The notes beneath the pieces are model-generated. The model searched no databases. It saw nothing but the letters and a program-made list of their open reading frames with translations, and had not been told where the DNA came from. The position numbers were made by a program, and so were the translations under genes. A stretch of 20,338 bases of DNA from Bacillota bacterium (GTDB lineage Bacteria > Bacillota > Clostridia > Oscillospirales > Oscillospiraceae): assembly GCA_023406225.1 (NCBI GenBank), contig JAEXWS010000091.1, forward strand, positions 1 through 20,338, in the 5' to 3' direction. Each line of letters starts with the position of its first letter. The first letter of the stretch is position 1. This document shows positions 1 to 7,657 of this stretch, one piece after another.

Positions 1-260
1 GCATAAATGCATCAAGGACGGACGTCAAAACGCCGTGGTACCACCTTGGTTCGCGCGCTTCCTTGCGAAAGCGGCCTTTGAGGGTGCCAGCACACCCCTG
101 CGCGATGACGGGCGCCCCCGTCGTGACCTATGCGGATGCAGTCGGCCACGCAACTCCAAGACCATGTTCGGCGGACCCTTCCGTGCCCCGTTCCACCCAA
201 TCGGAGCTCTCTGTAACGGTCCTGTCCGCGTACTCTTCTTTTCATCGTCTTTGCTGTATT
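1..260 (-). promoter_or_regulatory. T-box leader (probably tRNA-Met responsive), 3' end cut by window edge
   Basis: Read on the minus strand, this is a tRNA-sensing T-box leader. The conserved T-box, AACCAAGGUGGUACCACGG, lies at 51-33. A Stem III hairpin (CGCUUUC, GCAA loop, GGAAGCG) sits just upstream at 73-56, and a further hairpin GACGGG/CCCGUC is at 122-107. Stem I carries the usual AGAGAGC and GGUGGAA blocks and a specifier segment GAACAUGGUCUUGGAG. The UGGU bulge predicts a tRNA with discriminator base A. Combined with the GAA-C-AUG-G register this favours AUG (Met); His, Trp and Asn readings conflict with the discriminator. The sequence ends inside the terminator: CCGUCCUUGAUGC is its 5' arm and the 3' arm should lie just left of base 1. 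The regulated gene is outside the window, plausibly a methionyl-tRNA synthetase or methionine gene (inference). Confidence 0.92.
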
Positions 261-276
261 CGGTTATCTGTTTAAC

Positions 277-305
277 AGTGTACATGTTAACGGTTTTTCT
301 GTCAA
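277..305 (-). promoter_or_regulatory. Promoter of the T-box transcript
   Basis: On the minus strand, TTGACA (305-300), a 17-nt spacer and TACACT (282-277) form a near-consensus vegetative sigma promoter. Transcription would start near 271-270, just upstream of T-box Stem I. Confidence 0.8.
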
Positions 306-424
306 CCGAAATATTTGTCAGAAACGCGCCGGCGCGGTGAAAAACAATTGTCGGATGTGCACAAATCCGGGGCGGCGTCCCCGGAAACACCTGACTTTTT
401 TTGAAAAACCTTGTTTGTATCGGA

Positions 425-453
425 TTGCAACCGCGGGGCAAAACTGCTATCAT
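425..453 (+). promoter_or_regulatory. Promoter of the DUF368/PopT gene
   Basis: TTGCAA (425-430), a 17-nt spacer and TATCAT (448-453) fit a housekeeping promoter, with a start expected near 460. This leaves a short 5' UTR of about 30 nt before the GTG at 490. The region 306-424 between the two divergent promoters shows only a GC-rich 6-bp hairpin at 365-382 (CCGGGG/CCCCGG), and no gene. Confidence 0.7.
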
Positions 454-489
454 ATCTTTTGAATATGGAGACGAACGGGAGGTACGGCA

Positions 490-1344
490 GTGCAGGGAAA
501 ACGCGATCCGAATTTCATCGCCCGCTGGCTGCGGGACCTGCTGTGCGGCGTCTTTATCGGCGCGGGCGCCATTTTGCCCGGCGTGTCCGGCGGCGTGCTG
601 GCGGTGGCCTTCGACATCTACCGCCCGTTTATGGAGGTATTGACCCACCCCCGGACGGCTGTCCCCAAGTACTGGCGGTGGTTTCCGCCCATCGCCCTGG
701 GCTGGGCCGTGGGCTTTTTGGGGTTTGCCAAGGGCATCGCCCTCTGCTTGGACCGGTCCGCCACCGTGACCACCTGGCTGTTCATCGGTTTGATCGTGGG
801 TACGGTGCCGTCCCTCTTCCGGGAGGCGGGGAAGGAGGGGCGCTCCGCCGCGTCCTGGGTGAGTTTCTGCCTGTGCGCCTTCGCGGTGTTCGCGGGCCTG
901 TTTTATGTGGGGCGCGTCGTCCGGGTCCAGGTGGAGCCGAGCTTCTGGTGGTATAACTTCTGCGGCGTGCTGTGGGGCATGGGCGTGGTGATCCCGGGGA
1001 TGACCTCCTCCTCCGTGATGATGGCGCTGGGATTGTACCAGCCCATTTTGGAGGGCCTGGCGGATCTGGACCTTGTGGTGCTGTCCGCGGCGCTTCCGGG
1101 GATGCTTTTGACGATCCTGCTGCTGGCGCGGCTGGTGACATGGTTCCTGCGGACCCATTACGCCGTGGCCTTTCATGGGATCTTGGGATTTGTGGCGGCC
1201 TCCACCCTGGCCATCCTTCCCACCGTTTACCGCAGCGCCGGGGAGATACTGCTCTCCGCCGCGTGCTTTTTGGGGGGCTTTGCCCTGGCGTATTTCCTGG
1301 ACCGGCTGGACCGGCGCGTCCGGCCGGAGGAGCAGCCCGGCTGA
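490..1344 (+). CDS. popT: DUF368 membrane protein, PopT-type polyprenyl-phosphate transporter
   Basis: This 284-residue, highly hydrophobic multi-pass membrane protein belongs to the DUF368 family. Members (PopT) recycle undecaprenyl phosphate, the lipid carrier for peptidoglycan and other surface polymers, across the cytoplasmic membrane. The two family signature loops are visible and look like an internal duplication: GAGAILPGVSGG near residues 21-32 and GMGVVIPGMTSS near 162-173, each followed by a hydrophobic helix. The length is normal for the family. The GTG start at 490 is chosen because GGGAGG lies 7 nt upstream and the alignable N-terminus (ARWLRDLLCGVFIG) follows directly. It has its own promoter and is separated from the pilus operon by a second promoter and a riboswitch, so co-regulation with pili is not expected. 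The family assignment is firm; the transport role is from known members. Confidence 0.92.
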   Translation: MQGKRDPNFIARWLRDLLCGVFIGAGAILPGVSGGVLAVAFDIYRPFMEVLTHPRTAVPKYWRWFPPIALGWAVGFLGFAKGIALCLDRSATVTTWLFIGLIVGTVPSLFREAGKEGRSAASWVSFCLCAFAVFAGLFYVGRVVRVQVEPSFWWYNFCGVLWGMGVVIPGMTSSSVMMALGLYQPILEGLADLDLVVLSAALPGMLLTILLLARLVTWFLRTHYAVAFHGILGFVAASTLAILPTVYRSAGEILLSAACFLGGFALAYFLDRLDRRVRPEEQPG

Positions 1345-1400
1345 TCTTGACAAAAACCGGCCGAAAAGGCGAAAAAAGCGGAAAATTTTTTCTTTCCCGC

Positions 1401-1429
1401 TTGCAATGCCCTGGAGGCTGTGATAAAAT
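1401..1429 (+). promoter_or_regulatory. Extended -10 promoter of the type IV pilus operon
   Basis: TTGCAA (1401-1406), a 17-nt spacer and TAAAAT (1424-1429), with an extended -10 TGA at 1421-1423, form a good housekeeping-type promoter. A start near 1436 gives a leader of about 260 nt before the first pilin ATG at 1699, which fits a riboswitch-controlled transcript. Confidence 0.78.
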
Positions 1430-1488
1430 ACCAGAAAATAAACAGAGGTCCATTGGACTTCGCAAATCCGCTGGACCGCTTGAAAAAT

Positions 1489-1573
1489 TGATAAAAGCAA
1501 ACCCGGTGAAAACCGGCGACGCAAAGCTATAGGATCGTCAGGATCGAAAGATACCACGATAGCCAGCTGCCAC
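1489..1573 (+). promoter_or_regulatory. Cyclic di-GMP-I (GEMM-I) riboswitch aptamer
   Basis: The aptamer matches the GEMM-I consensus closely. GCAAACC (1497-1503) opens the fold. The P2 hairpin is CCGGU/ACCGG (1503-1507/1512-1516) capped by a GAAA tetraloop (1508-1511). The invariant joining segment CGACGCAAAGC runs 1517-1527. The P3 arm pairs AUCGU (1534-1538) with ACGAU (1556-1560), and its tip is a second GAAA-capped hairpin (1541-1555). The 3' strand AGCCAGCUGCC (1561-1571) closes P1 with 1497-1499. Known family members bind the second messenger c-di-GMP. Here the aptamer stands between the promoter and the first T4P gene, so the whole pilus operon should be under its control. Confidence 0.93.
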
Positions 1574-1606
1574 ATAGAGACGGACCGTTTTGACGGGTCG
1601 CCGTGC

Positions 1607-1643
1607 GCTGTTGCCATCGTTGCGTGTTGGCAGCAGCTTTTTT
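1607..1643 (+). terminator. Intrinsic terminator, expression platform of the c-di-GMP riboswitch
   Basis: GCUGUUGCCA (1607-1616) pairs with UGGCAGCAGC (1628-1637) over 10 bp with one G-U pair, and six U residues follow (1638-1643). It lies between the aptamer and the first start codon. Its 3' arm UGGCAGC (1628-1634) is also complementary to GCUGCCA (1566-1572) in the aptamer's P1 3' strand. Its 5' arm UUGC (1611-1614) could pair with GCAA (1497-1500). Competing folds of this kind are expected of a transcriptional riboswitch. A small hairpin around 1581-1604 lies in between. Confidence 0.9.
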
Positions 1644-1698
1644 ATTGTCTGGAAAGGGGAACCGGCCTGCGGCGGTTTCTCCGGGAGCGGGGGACGGA

Positions 1699-4600
1699 AT
1701 GGGGAAGAGCGGGAGAAAAGAGAATAGCCGCGGCTTTACCTTGATGGAAACGCTGACGGTGGCGGGCATCCTGGCCGTGCTGGCGGCGGTGGTCCTTGTG
1801 TCCGTGACCGCCGTGCAAAGCCGTCTCCACATGGCCGAGCTGGACGCTTACGCCCGGCAGCTCTTCCTCGCCGCCCAGGGAGAGGTGACCGCCATGAAGG
1901 CCGACGGACGGCTGGTCCGGTTCGCGGAGACCTTCGGGGACGGCGACGCCCTGGCGGAACCGCCCGCGGACTATCCCAAGGAAGAGGGCGGCGTGCAGAC
2001 GGACACCCGCTGGATGGGCCTTTCGCACCTCTCCTCCGACGATCCCCGGGCCCAGGCGTATCTGCTCCGGGCCAACGACTCCCTGAACACCGCGACGGCC
2101 GGGGGCGGCTGCTTCCTTTTGGAGCTGGACCCCGCCAGCGGCGATATCTACAGCGTTTTTTACCGGGAGGCGCCGTTTACATACGACGACGTGCTGGCGG
2201 TCTGCGCCGCGTCCCGGACCCAGGCGGTCCGCGCGGAGGCCGCGCTGGGCTATTACGGCGGCAGCGTGGGGAAATCCCCCACGGTGGGCACGCCGGAGGT
2301 GTTTTCCCCGGAGATCACGGTCCATAACGGCGAGGAGCTGTGGGTGGAGGTGTCCTGCGGCGGCCTGATGCCCCTGCGGGCCACGCAAAAGGACCTGACG
2401 CTGACCGTCACGGTGGAGGATGAGCAAGGCAACGCCTGGAAGCGGGAATTTCGGGGCGGACGGCCCGCCAGCGCCGACGGCTTCTTCGTCAACGGCGACA
2501 GCGTGGCGGTCACGGTCCTGCTGGACAGCCTGGAGGAGGGGAAGCATTTCGCGGAGCTCACCAGGGCGGGGGACCTGACCCCGGGAGACGATCTGAGCGT
2601 CTCCGCCGAGATGGTCTACACGCCCAAGAGCCACGAGGACCGGATCGACAGCGGCGCGGGCGCCCGCAAGATCGTGAACAGCCTGTTCGGGGAAAAGACG
2701 GAGACGGAGGACGGCACGGCCCTTCGGGTGTCCAGGGTGCGGCATCTAAACAATTTGCGCCGTGATATCTGCGGAACGCGGATCCCCGCCGGGACGGAGA
2801 TCGTCCAGGGCGGAGACATCGATTTTTCCTTCCGAAGCTGGACCAAGGGCGAGGATTACCTGACCCTGACGGACAATCCCCTTGCAAAAGCGGGCTTTTC
2901 CCCCATCAAAAACGACGTGCTCTTCGCCCGCGGCACCGTCTATGACGGCGGCGGCGGGACCATCTCCGGCTTTACGGTCCGGGGCGGCGATTATGCGGGG
3001 CTGTTTGCCTCGGCCCGGGACTGCACCTTCCGGGGGATGCGCCTGGTGGACCACGCGGTGAGCGGGACCCGGAACGTGGGCGCGCTGGCGGGTTACCTGG
3101 TGGACTGCCAGGTCCTGGACTGCGGCGTGTATCTGGACACGGGGACCACCGCGTATCCGACGGACCTTCCGGCCCGGACGGTCCGGTGCACGGTCTTTGG
3201 CAGCGGCAGCACCGTGGGCGGGCTCGTGGGTCTTGGACAGGGGGAATGCCGCATTGTGGATTCCTTCGCCGCGGTGGGCGTGTCCGGCGGGGGATACGTG
3301 GGCGGACTGGCCGGATACCTGAGCGGAAAAGCCGCCGTCAGCGGCTGCTACGCCTCCGGCGCGGTGAAGACCGCCGGATATGTGGCGGGCGGCCTGGTGG
3401 GAGCGGGAGAGGGCGCGGAGCTCTCCGACTGCTACGCCGCCGGAGACGTGACCGCCGCCGGATACGCCGGAGGGCTGCTGGGGCAGTCCGTGGGCGGAAA
3501 GGCCGTCCGCTGCCGGTCCTATGGACGGGTGCTGGACGACGGGGCGGGCGACGAGCTGGGCGGTTTTGTGGGCGCCAACGACAGGACCTCTTACAGCAAT
3601 TGCGCTTATTTGAAGCAGGTGAAGTACAACGAGGACCTGGGCGCGCAGCCCGGCGGGGTCACGGCGGCGGGCTATGAGACGCTGCGGTCCTCGCCCGCCA
3701 ACCCCGGCGGCGTCAGCTTTCCCTACTCCCTGGAGCTCTGGGGAGGAGAGGCGTTCCCCTTCCCGCTGCTGAAAAAGACGGCGGAGCCCGGCGACGTCAG
3801 GATGCCCCATTACGGCGACTGGCCGACGGAGTATCAGATGAAGACCTCCCTGGTGTACTATGAAAAATACCGGACGGCGGACGCGGACGGCGGCTTTTAC
3901 GGCTATTACGCCGACGTGAGCCTGACCACAGGCGGCGGCGAGACGGACGGCGGCTGGACGGTGGACACGCTGCGGGACGAGGTCTGCGTGGAGGACGGCT
4001 ACGCCGTGCTCAGCACCTATGCGCTGACGCGGTTCGACTATACCCTGGACCCAGGCACCGGAGCGGGCGCGGGGGCGAAAGCGACGCTGACCGTGACGGA
4101 TACGCTGGGCGGGACGGCCCAGGAGCGGGCGGGCCAGGCGCTGCGGCTGACCGACGGCGTGCACCTGACCTTTACCAAGGGGAGCGGCTCCGTGACCATC
4201 ACCAACGCCAAGGTCTACCAGCTCCCCTTCGCCCTGCAGGTGACGGACCGCTTCGCCGCCAAGACCTTCTGGGAGACGCTGACGCTGCAAGACGGCTACG
4301 TGGGCGGCCACCGGGTCTTTACCAGCTACACGTTTTATTACTGCCCGGACTTCGCCAAAAACGCGGTGAACCCGGCGGAGGAGGGCAAGATCCCCGCAAA
4401 GCCCGCGGAGCCGGCGGCGCTGTATGTGCGCAGCGCCCGGCAGCTGAACGGTCTGGGGCGGTCCACCTACTACTGGAATACCACGGCGGCGGGAAACCTG
4501 CTGGACGTCACCTTTTTGCAGGAGACGGACGTGGATTTCGGCCTCTATACCGGCGGGACCGGCCGCTACTGCGGAGAGGTCTACGACCTGATGGACACCT

Positions 4601-6888
4601 CCCGGGGCAATCCCTACCGCAACAAGCCCATCGGACGGACCAACAACCAGGCGGGCAAGAACTTCCGCAATACTTACGACGGCCGGGGAAACCGGATCGT
4701 GGACTACTGCTGCGAGACTTACGCGGAGGACGACTACCAGTTTACGGGGCTGTTCGGCGAGGTGCAGAACGGCCTGCTGACAAACATCGTCATGACCGCG
4801 TCGGACCCCGAGGGAGGCAGCGCCTATATCCGCTCCCACTACAACGGGAGCCTCCACCCCGGGACGGCCCCGCTGGCAGGCCTTTTGTACGTGGATAAGG
4901 GGGGAAACCAGGCGGCGCTGGACAAAAACCCCGCCACCGCGCGCAATTGCGCGGTTTCCGGCTACACGGTGCGCTACGACAACGCCTCCGGCAATTCAAA
5001 ATCCGCCACCGGCGGACTTGCGGGCTTCTGCTTCGGCGTGATCGAAAACTGCTCCGCCGTGAACCGGGAGGTCGCCGCATTCTCCAGAAACGAGCGGTTC
5101 GTGGGCGGCCTGGTGGGGTCCCTGAACGGCAAGGGCGCGGTGCGGAACTGCTACGCGGGAGGGTCGGTCCTCAGCGCCTCGGGAAACGGGACGAATTACC
5201 TCGGCGGCATCCGCGGCGGCTTTGATAATATTTACGGCGCCTATGACGACGCCTCCGGCATGAGCGGGCAGAGGAGCCAAAGCATCACCGGCAGCTACGC
5301 CTACTGCGTCTGGGACAGGGAGCACCTTGGGACGAACAGCTTCGCGCCGGTTTCCCGGCCCGCCAACGTCGCCATCCAGAACTGCTATTACCTGACGGAC
5401 GCCGTCGACGCGGATGTGCGGGGGCAGATCGTTTCCGCGGACGGGGCCAAGGGCCTGAGCGGCGCGGAGCTTGCGGGCCTTACGGCCCTGCCGGACAGGG
5501 CGTCCGCCGGGAACTCCCATCCCTGGAGCGCGGCGCTGCTGGGCGCGGCGTATCCCTTCCCGGCGGCGGTGGCCGATCCGGACAGCGGGGATTTCGTCCA
5601 CTACGGCGACTGGCCCGCCCGGAACGGCGGACTGGAACTCACGGCGGATACGTATCTTGTTTACTATGAGCGCTATACCGACGGCAAATGGGGCGTTTAC
5701 ACCCTGGATGAGGCCGGATCGCCCATCAGCAGCCTGGACGCGGAAGATCAAAAGGAGATATCCCGGACCGGCTACGGCATTTTGACCAAAAACGACTCCT
5801 TCAAACTCCAGGTCGCGGAGTACGGCGCGGTCAGCGGCGGACAGGCGGCGAAGGAGAAGCTGACGGCTTCCATCCAGAGCGGATACGGCCTCTATGCGCT
5901 CTCTGACCTTGTGTCCGGCCGGATCGATGCGGTCAACAGGTATGGCGTGCGCGCGGCGGTGGAGCTTCAGGACACCAATGGAAAAACCAGGCAGACCCTC
6001 TACCTGTACACGCCGATGGCCGCCGGCATATTCTCCGAAAGGGATGGGAGCGTCTACCAGTTCCGCACGGCGGACCAATTGCAAAGCGCCCAGGGGAAAA
6101 ACGGCTGGACTTTCGTGCAGACCCACGATATCGTCATTTCAAAGGATGGGGCGGACCGGTACGGCATGCTGAACAACAACGCCGGCGGGTCCGACTACGA
6201 CGGCGGCGGCCACACCATCAGCGGACTGACAAGGCCGCTTTTCCATCAAAATGACGGGCGGCTCCACGATCTGCATCTTCTGGATGTGGACATCGATTCC
6301 CGGGAGCAGAGCGTCGCCGCCCTTGTGGTGGACGGCAATCGAGCGGGTTCCGTCATCTCGGAGTGCACCGTGGAGGGCAGCGTAAAGACCAGCGCGCTCA
6401 ACGGGACGGCCGCCGGACTGGCGGTGGTCAGCGGCGGAAGCGTCTCCGGCTGCCGGGTGGAGTGCGCGGTCGAGGGCGCGCAGGCCGCGGGCTTTGTCCA
6501 TACCACCACAGGGGGAAGCATCCGGCGCTGCGGCGCATCGGTCATCGTGGACGCTTCCGACGGAGCCGCGGGTTTTGTCTATCTGCATAACGGCGGCTTT
6601 ATCAGCGGCTGCTATGCGGAGGGGAGCGTTGACGCGGACGCGACCGCCGCGGGTTTCTTTTGCAATGGCTGGGGACGGACCGAGGACTGTTATACCACGG
6701 CCAGGGTCTACGCCGGGTCCGCCTACGGCTTCGGCCCGCCGGGACGTGACGCGAAAAACTCCTGGTATACGGCGGATACCGGCCGGAACGGCAGCGGGAA
6801 TTGGTGCCGCGGCGTCGATTGGGCCGCCGCCGTGGACGAAAAGGGCGTTCCAAAAGAGGATTGGTCCGATCACGTAAAGATTTTCTGA
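1699..6888 (+). CDS. Giant modular type IV prepilin with GLUG-repeat beta-solenoid modules (putative pilus adhesin)
   Basis: The 1729-residue product starts with a class A prepilin leader: twelve residues ending in Gly, then FTLMETLTVAG, with the cleavage site G12|F13, Glu at mature position 5 and a hydrophobic helix to about residue 36. After a globular segment come three related modules starting near residues 342, 908 and 1452. Each opens with an R-x-x-x-Q/H-L-x-x-L type motif, then a D-I/V-D-F-like strand, then a YDGxG segment and glycine-rich GLUG-type repeats (VGGLVG, CYAxGxV) that predict a right-handed beta-solenoid. Modules 1 and 2 are followed by a repeated HYGDWP...LVYYE unit (residues 704 and 1301). 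The open frame extends upstream to 1603, but that part is the terminator; ATG 1699 has a purine-rich site (GCGGGGGA) just before it and puts the leader at the N-terminus. Processing by the downstream PilD, pilus incorporation and ligand binding are inferred. Confidence 0.9.
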   Translation: MGKSGRKENSRGFTLMETLTVAGILAVLAAVVLVSVTAVQSRLHMAELDAYARQLFLAAQGEVTAMKADGRLVRFAETFGDGDALAEPPADYPKEEGGVQTDTRWMGLSHLSSDDPRAQAYLLRANDSLNTATAGGGCFLLELDPASGDIYSVFYREAPFTYDDVLAVCAASRTQAVRAEAALGYYGGSVGKSPTVGTPEVFSPEITVHNGEELWVEVSCGGLMPLRATQKDLTLTVTVEDEQGNAWKREFRGGRPASADGFFVNGDSVAVTVLLDSLEEGKHFAELTRAGDLTPGDDLSVSAEMVYTPKSHEDRIDSGAGARKIVNSLFGEKTETEDGTALRVSRVRHLNNLRRDICGTRIPAGTEIVQGGDIDFSFRSWTKGEDYLTLTDNPLAKAGFSPIKNDVLFARGTVYDGGGGTISGFTVRGGDYAGLFASARDCTFRGMRLVDHAVSGTRNVGALAGYLVDCQVLDCGVYLDTGTTAYPTDLPARTVRCTVFGSGSTVGGLVGLGQGECRIVDSFAAVGVSGGGYVGGLAGYLSGKAAVSGCYASGAVKTAGYVAGGLVGAGEGAELSDCYAAGDVTAAGYAGGLLGQSVGGKAVRCRSYGRVLDDGAGDELGGFVGANDRTSYSNCAYLKQVKYNEDLGAQPGGVTAAGYETLRSSPANPGGVSFPYSLELWGGEAFPFPLLKKTAEPGDVRMPHYGDWPTEYQMKTSLVYYEKYRTADADGGFYGYYADVSLTTGGGETDGGWTVDTLRDEVCVEDGYAVLSTYALTRFDYTLDPGTGAGAGAKATLTVTDTLGGTAQERAGQALRLTDGVHLTFTKGSGSVTITNAKVYQLPFALQVTDRFAAKTFWETLTLQDGYVGGHRVFTSYTFYYCPDFAKNAVNPAEEGKIPAKPAEPAALYVRSARQLNGLGRSTYYWNTTAAGNLLDVTFLQETDVDFGLYTGGTGRYCGEVYDLMDTSRGNPYRNKPIGRTNNQAGKNFRNTYDGRGNRIVDYCCETYAEDDYQFTGLFGEVQNGLLTNIVMTASDPEGGSAYIRSHYNGSLHPGTAPLAGLLYVDKGGNQAALDKNPATARNCAVSGYTVRYDNASGNSKSATGGLAGFCFGVIENCSAVNREVAAFSRNERFVGGLVGSLNGKGAVRNCYAGGSVLSASGNGTNYLGGIRGGFDNIYGAYDDASGMSGQRSQSITGSYAYCVWDREHLGTNSFAPVSRPANVAIQNCYYLTDAVDADVRGQIVSADGAKGLSGAELAGLTALPDRASAGNSHPWSAALLGAAYPFPAAVADPDSGDFVHYGDWPARNGGLELTADTYLVYYERYTDGKWGVYTLDEAGSPISSLDAEDQKEISRTGYGILTKNDSFKLQVAEYGAVSGGQAAKEKLTASIQSGYGLYALSDLVSGRIDAVNRYGVRAAVELQDTNGKTRQTLYLYTPMAAGIFSERDGSVYQFRTADQLQSAQGKNGWTFVQTHDIVISKDGADRYGMLNNNAGGSDYDGGGHTISGLTRPLFHQNDGRLHDLHLLDVDIDSREQSVAALVVDGNRAGSVISECTVEGSVKTSALNGTAAGLAVVSGGSVSGCRVECAVEGAQAAGFVHTTTGGSIRRCGASVIVDASDGAAGFVYLHNGGFISGCYAEGSVDADATAAGFFCNGWGRTEDCYTTARVYAGSAYGFGPPGRDAKNSWYTADTGRNGSGNWCRGVDWAAAVDEKGVPKEDWSDHVKIF

Positions 6889-6907
6889 GAGAAAGGGGGC
6901 GCGCACG

Positions 6908-7657
6908 GTGGGCAGAGCGGCGCAAAAACTTCACAGCCGGCGGGGCGCGTCCATCCTGATGGCGCTGGCGTTTTTCCTGCTTTGCGGGTTCATCGGCGCC
7001 GTGGTGCTGGGCTCCGCCGCCACCAACGCCCAGAAGCTTGCCGGCAGGCGGCAGGAGCAGCAGGACTATTTCGCCGTCAGCTCCGCCGCCCGGCTGCTGC
7101 AAAGCGCCCTGGGCGGGAGCGCCTGCACGGCGGTAGAGACCGATACCTGGCGTACCTGCGGAGAGTCGGGGCACCTGGCGCATTTTTACACGGTCAGCAC
7201 GGATGGGGAATTTCTGGGGGACCCGGAAAACCTCCTCAAACGGGCGGCTTTGCGGGTCTTTCGGGCCGCGCCCCACTATCCGGAGAACAAAAGCGGCTCC
7301 GTGGCGGCGGGCTGCACCGCCGATTTCACGGTGCGGCTGGACGATCTGGAAGGGATGCCCGTGGTGGCGGGGACGCTGACCATGGAAGAGGACTATGCCG
7401 CCACGGTGGTCCTGCGGCCCCAGGCGAACGACCCGGACGACCCCGCCGCCACCATCACCCTCCGCTTCACCGGCACAAAAACCCAGGAGCAGACGGGCCG
7501 GGGCGTCACGGAGGACTCCGTCAGCTGCACGCACAGCTATGAGAACGCGGAGGGGGAGCTGGAGACGCGGTTTTTCCCCGGCAAACGGGATATTTGGACC
7601 ACCACCGTCACCTGGGACGCCGGGACCATCATCAAGGGGGCGCCGAAGGATGCTTGA
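6908..7657 (+). CDS. Minor pilin, PilX/GspK-like, lacking Glu5
   Basis: This 249-residue protein has a short basic N-terminus, then RRGASILMALAFFLLCGF and a hydrophobic helix to about residue 37. That arrangement resembles the PilX/GspK class of minor pilins. The likely cleavage is G13|A14, and mature position 5 is Met rather than the usual Glu. Absence of Glu5 is a known hallmark of the pseudopilin that sits at the extreme tip (GspK-like). The rest is soluble and predicted beta-rich, with no motif I recognise. The GTG start at 6908 follows GGGGG by about 8 nt and is 19 nt after the giant pilin gene. It overlaps the next gene by 8 nt, so tight co-expression is expected. Minor pilin identity is well supported; the tip position is inference. 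Confidence 0.82.
   Translation: MGRAAQKLHSRRGASILMALAFFLLCGFIGAVVLGSAATNAQKLAGRRQEQQDYFAVSSAARLLQSALGGSACTAVETDTWRTCGESGHLAHFYTVSTDGEFLGDPENLLKRAALRVFRAAPHYPENKSGSVAAGCTADFTVRLDDLEGMPVVAGTLTMEEDYAATVVLRPQANDPDDPAATITLRFTGTKTQEQTGRGVTEDSVSCTHSYENAEGELETRFFPGKRDIWTTTVTWDAGTIIKGAPKDA

Noticed and set aside
365..382. CCGGGG/CCCCGG hairpin as a terminator
   Set aside because: The T-run is more than 10 nt away and no gene is transcribed into it on either strand; treated only as a palindrome in the divergent spacer.
1345..1400. A/T-rich stretch after popT as an intrinsic terminator
   Set aside because: The possible stem GCGGAAA/TTTCCCGC is imperfect and is not followed by a T-run on the plus strand.
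25..1617. Long minus-strand open frame across popT and the riboswitch
   Set aside because: It is a shadow of high-GC coding sequence on the other strand; the product is rich in Gly/Arg/Pro/His with no domain, and it crosses two promoters and a riboswitch.
1603..1698. N-terminal extension of the giant pilin frame
   Set aside because: It overlaps the riboswitch terminator, would bury the prepilin leader 44 residues in, and ATG 1699 gives a canonical leader.
3200..3560. Repeated GGC-rich units that might suggest a CRISPR or DNA tandem repeat
   Set aside because: They are in frame, degenerate at DNA level and encode GLUG-type protein repeats; there is no constant repeat or spacer spacing.
2746..4857. 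703-codon minus-strand frame inside the giant pilin gene
   Set aside because: Shadow frame: the plus strand encodes a clear pilin with repeated modules, and this translation has no recognisable motif.
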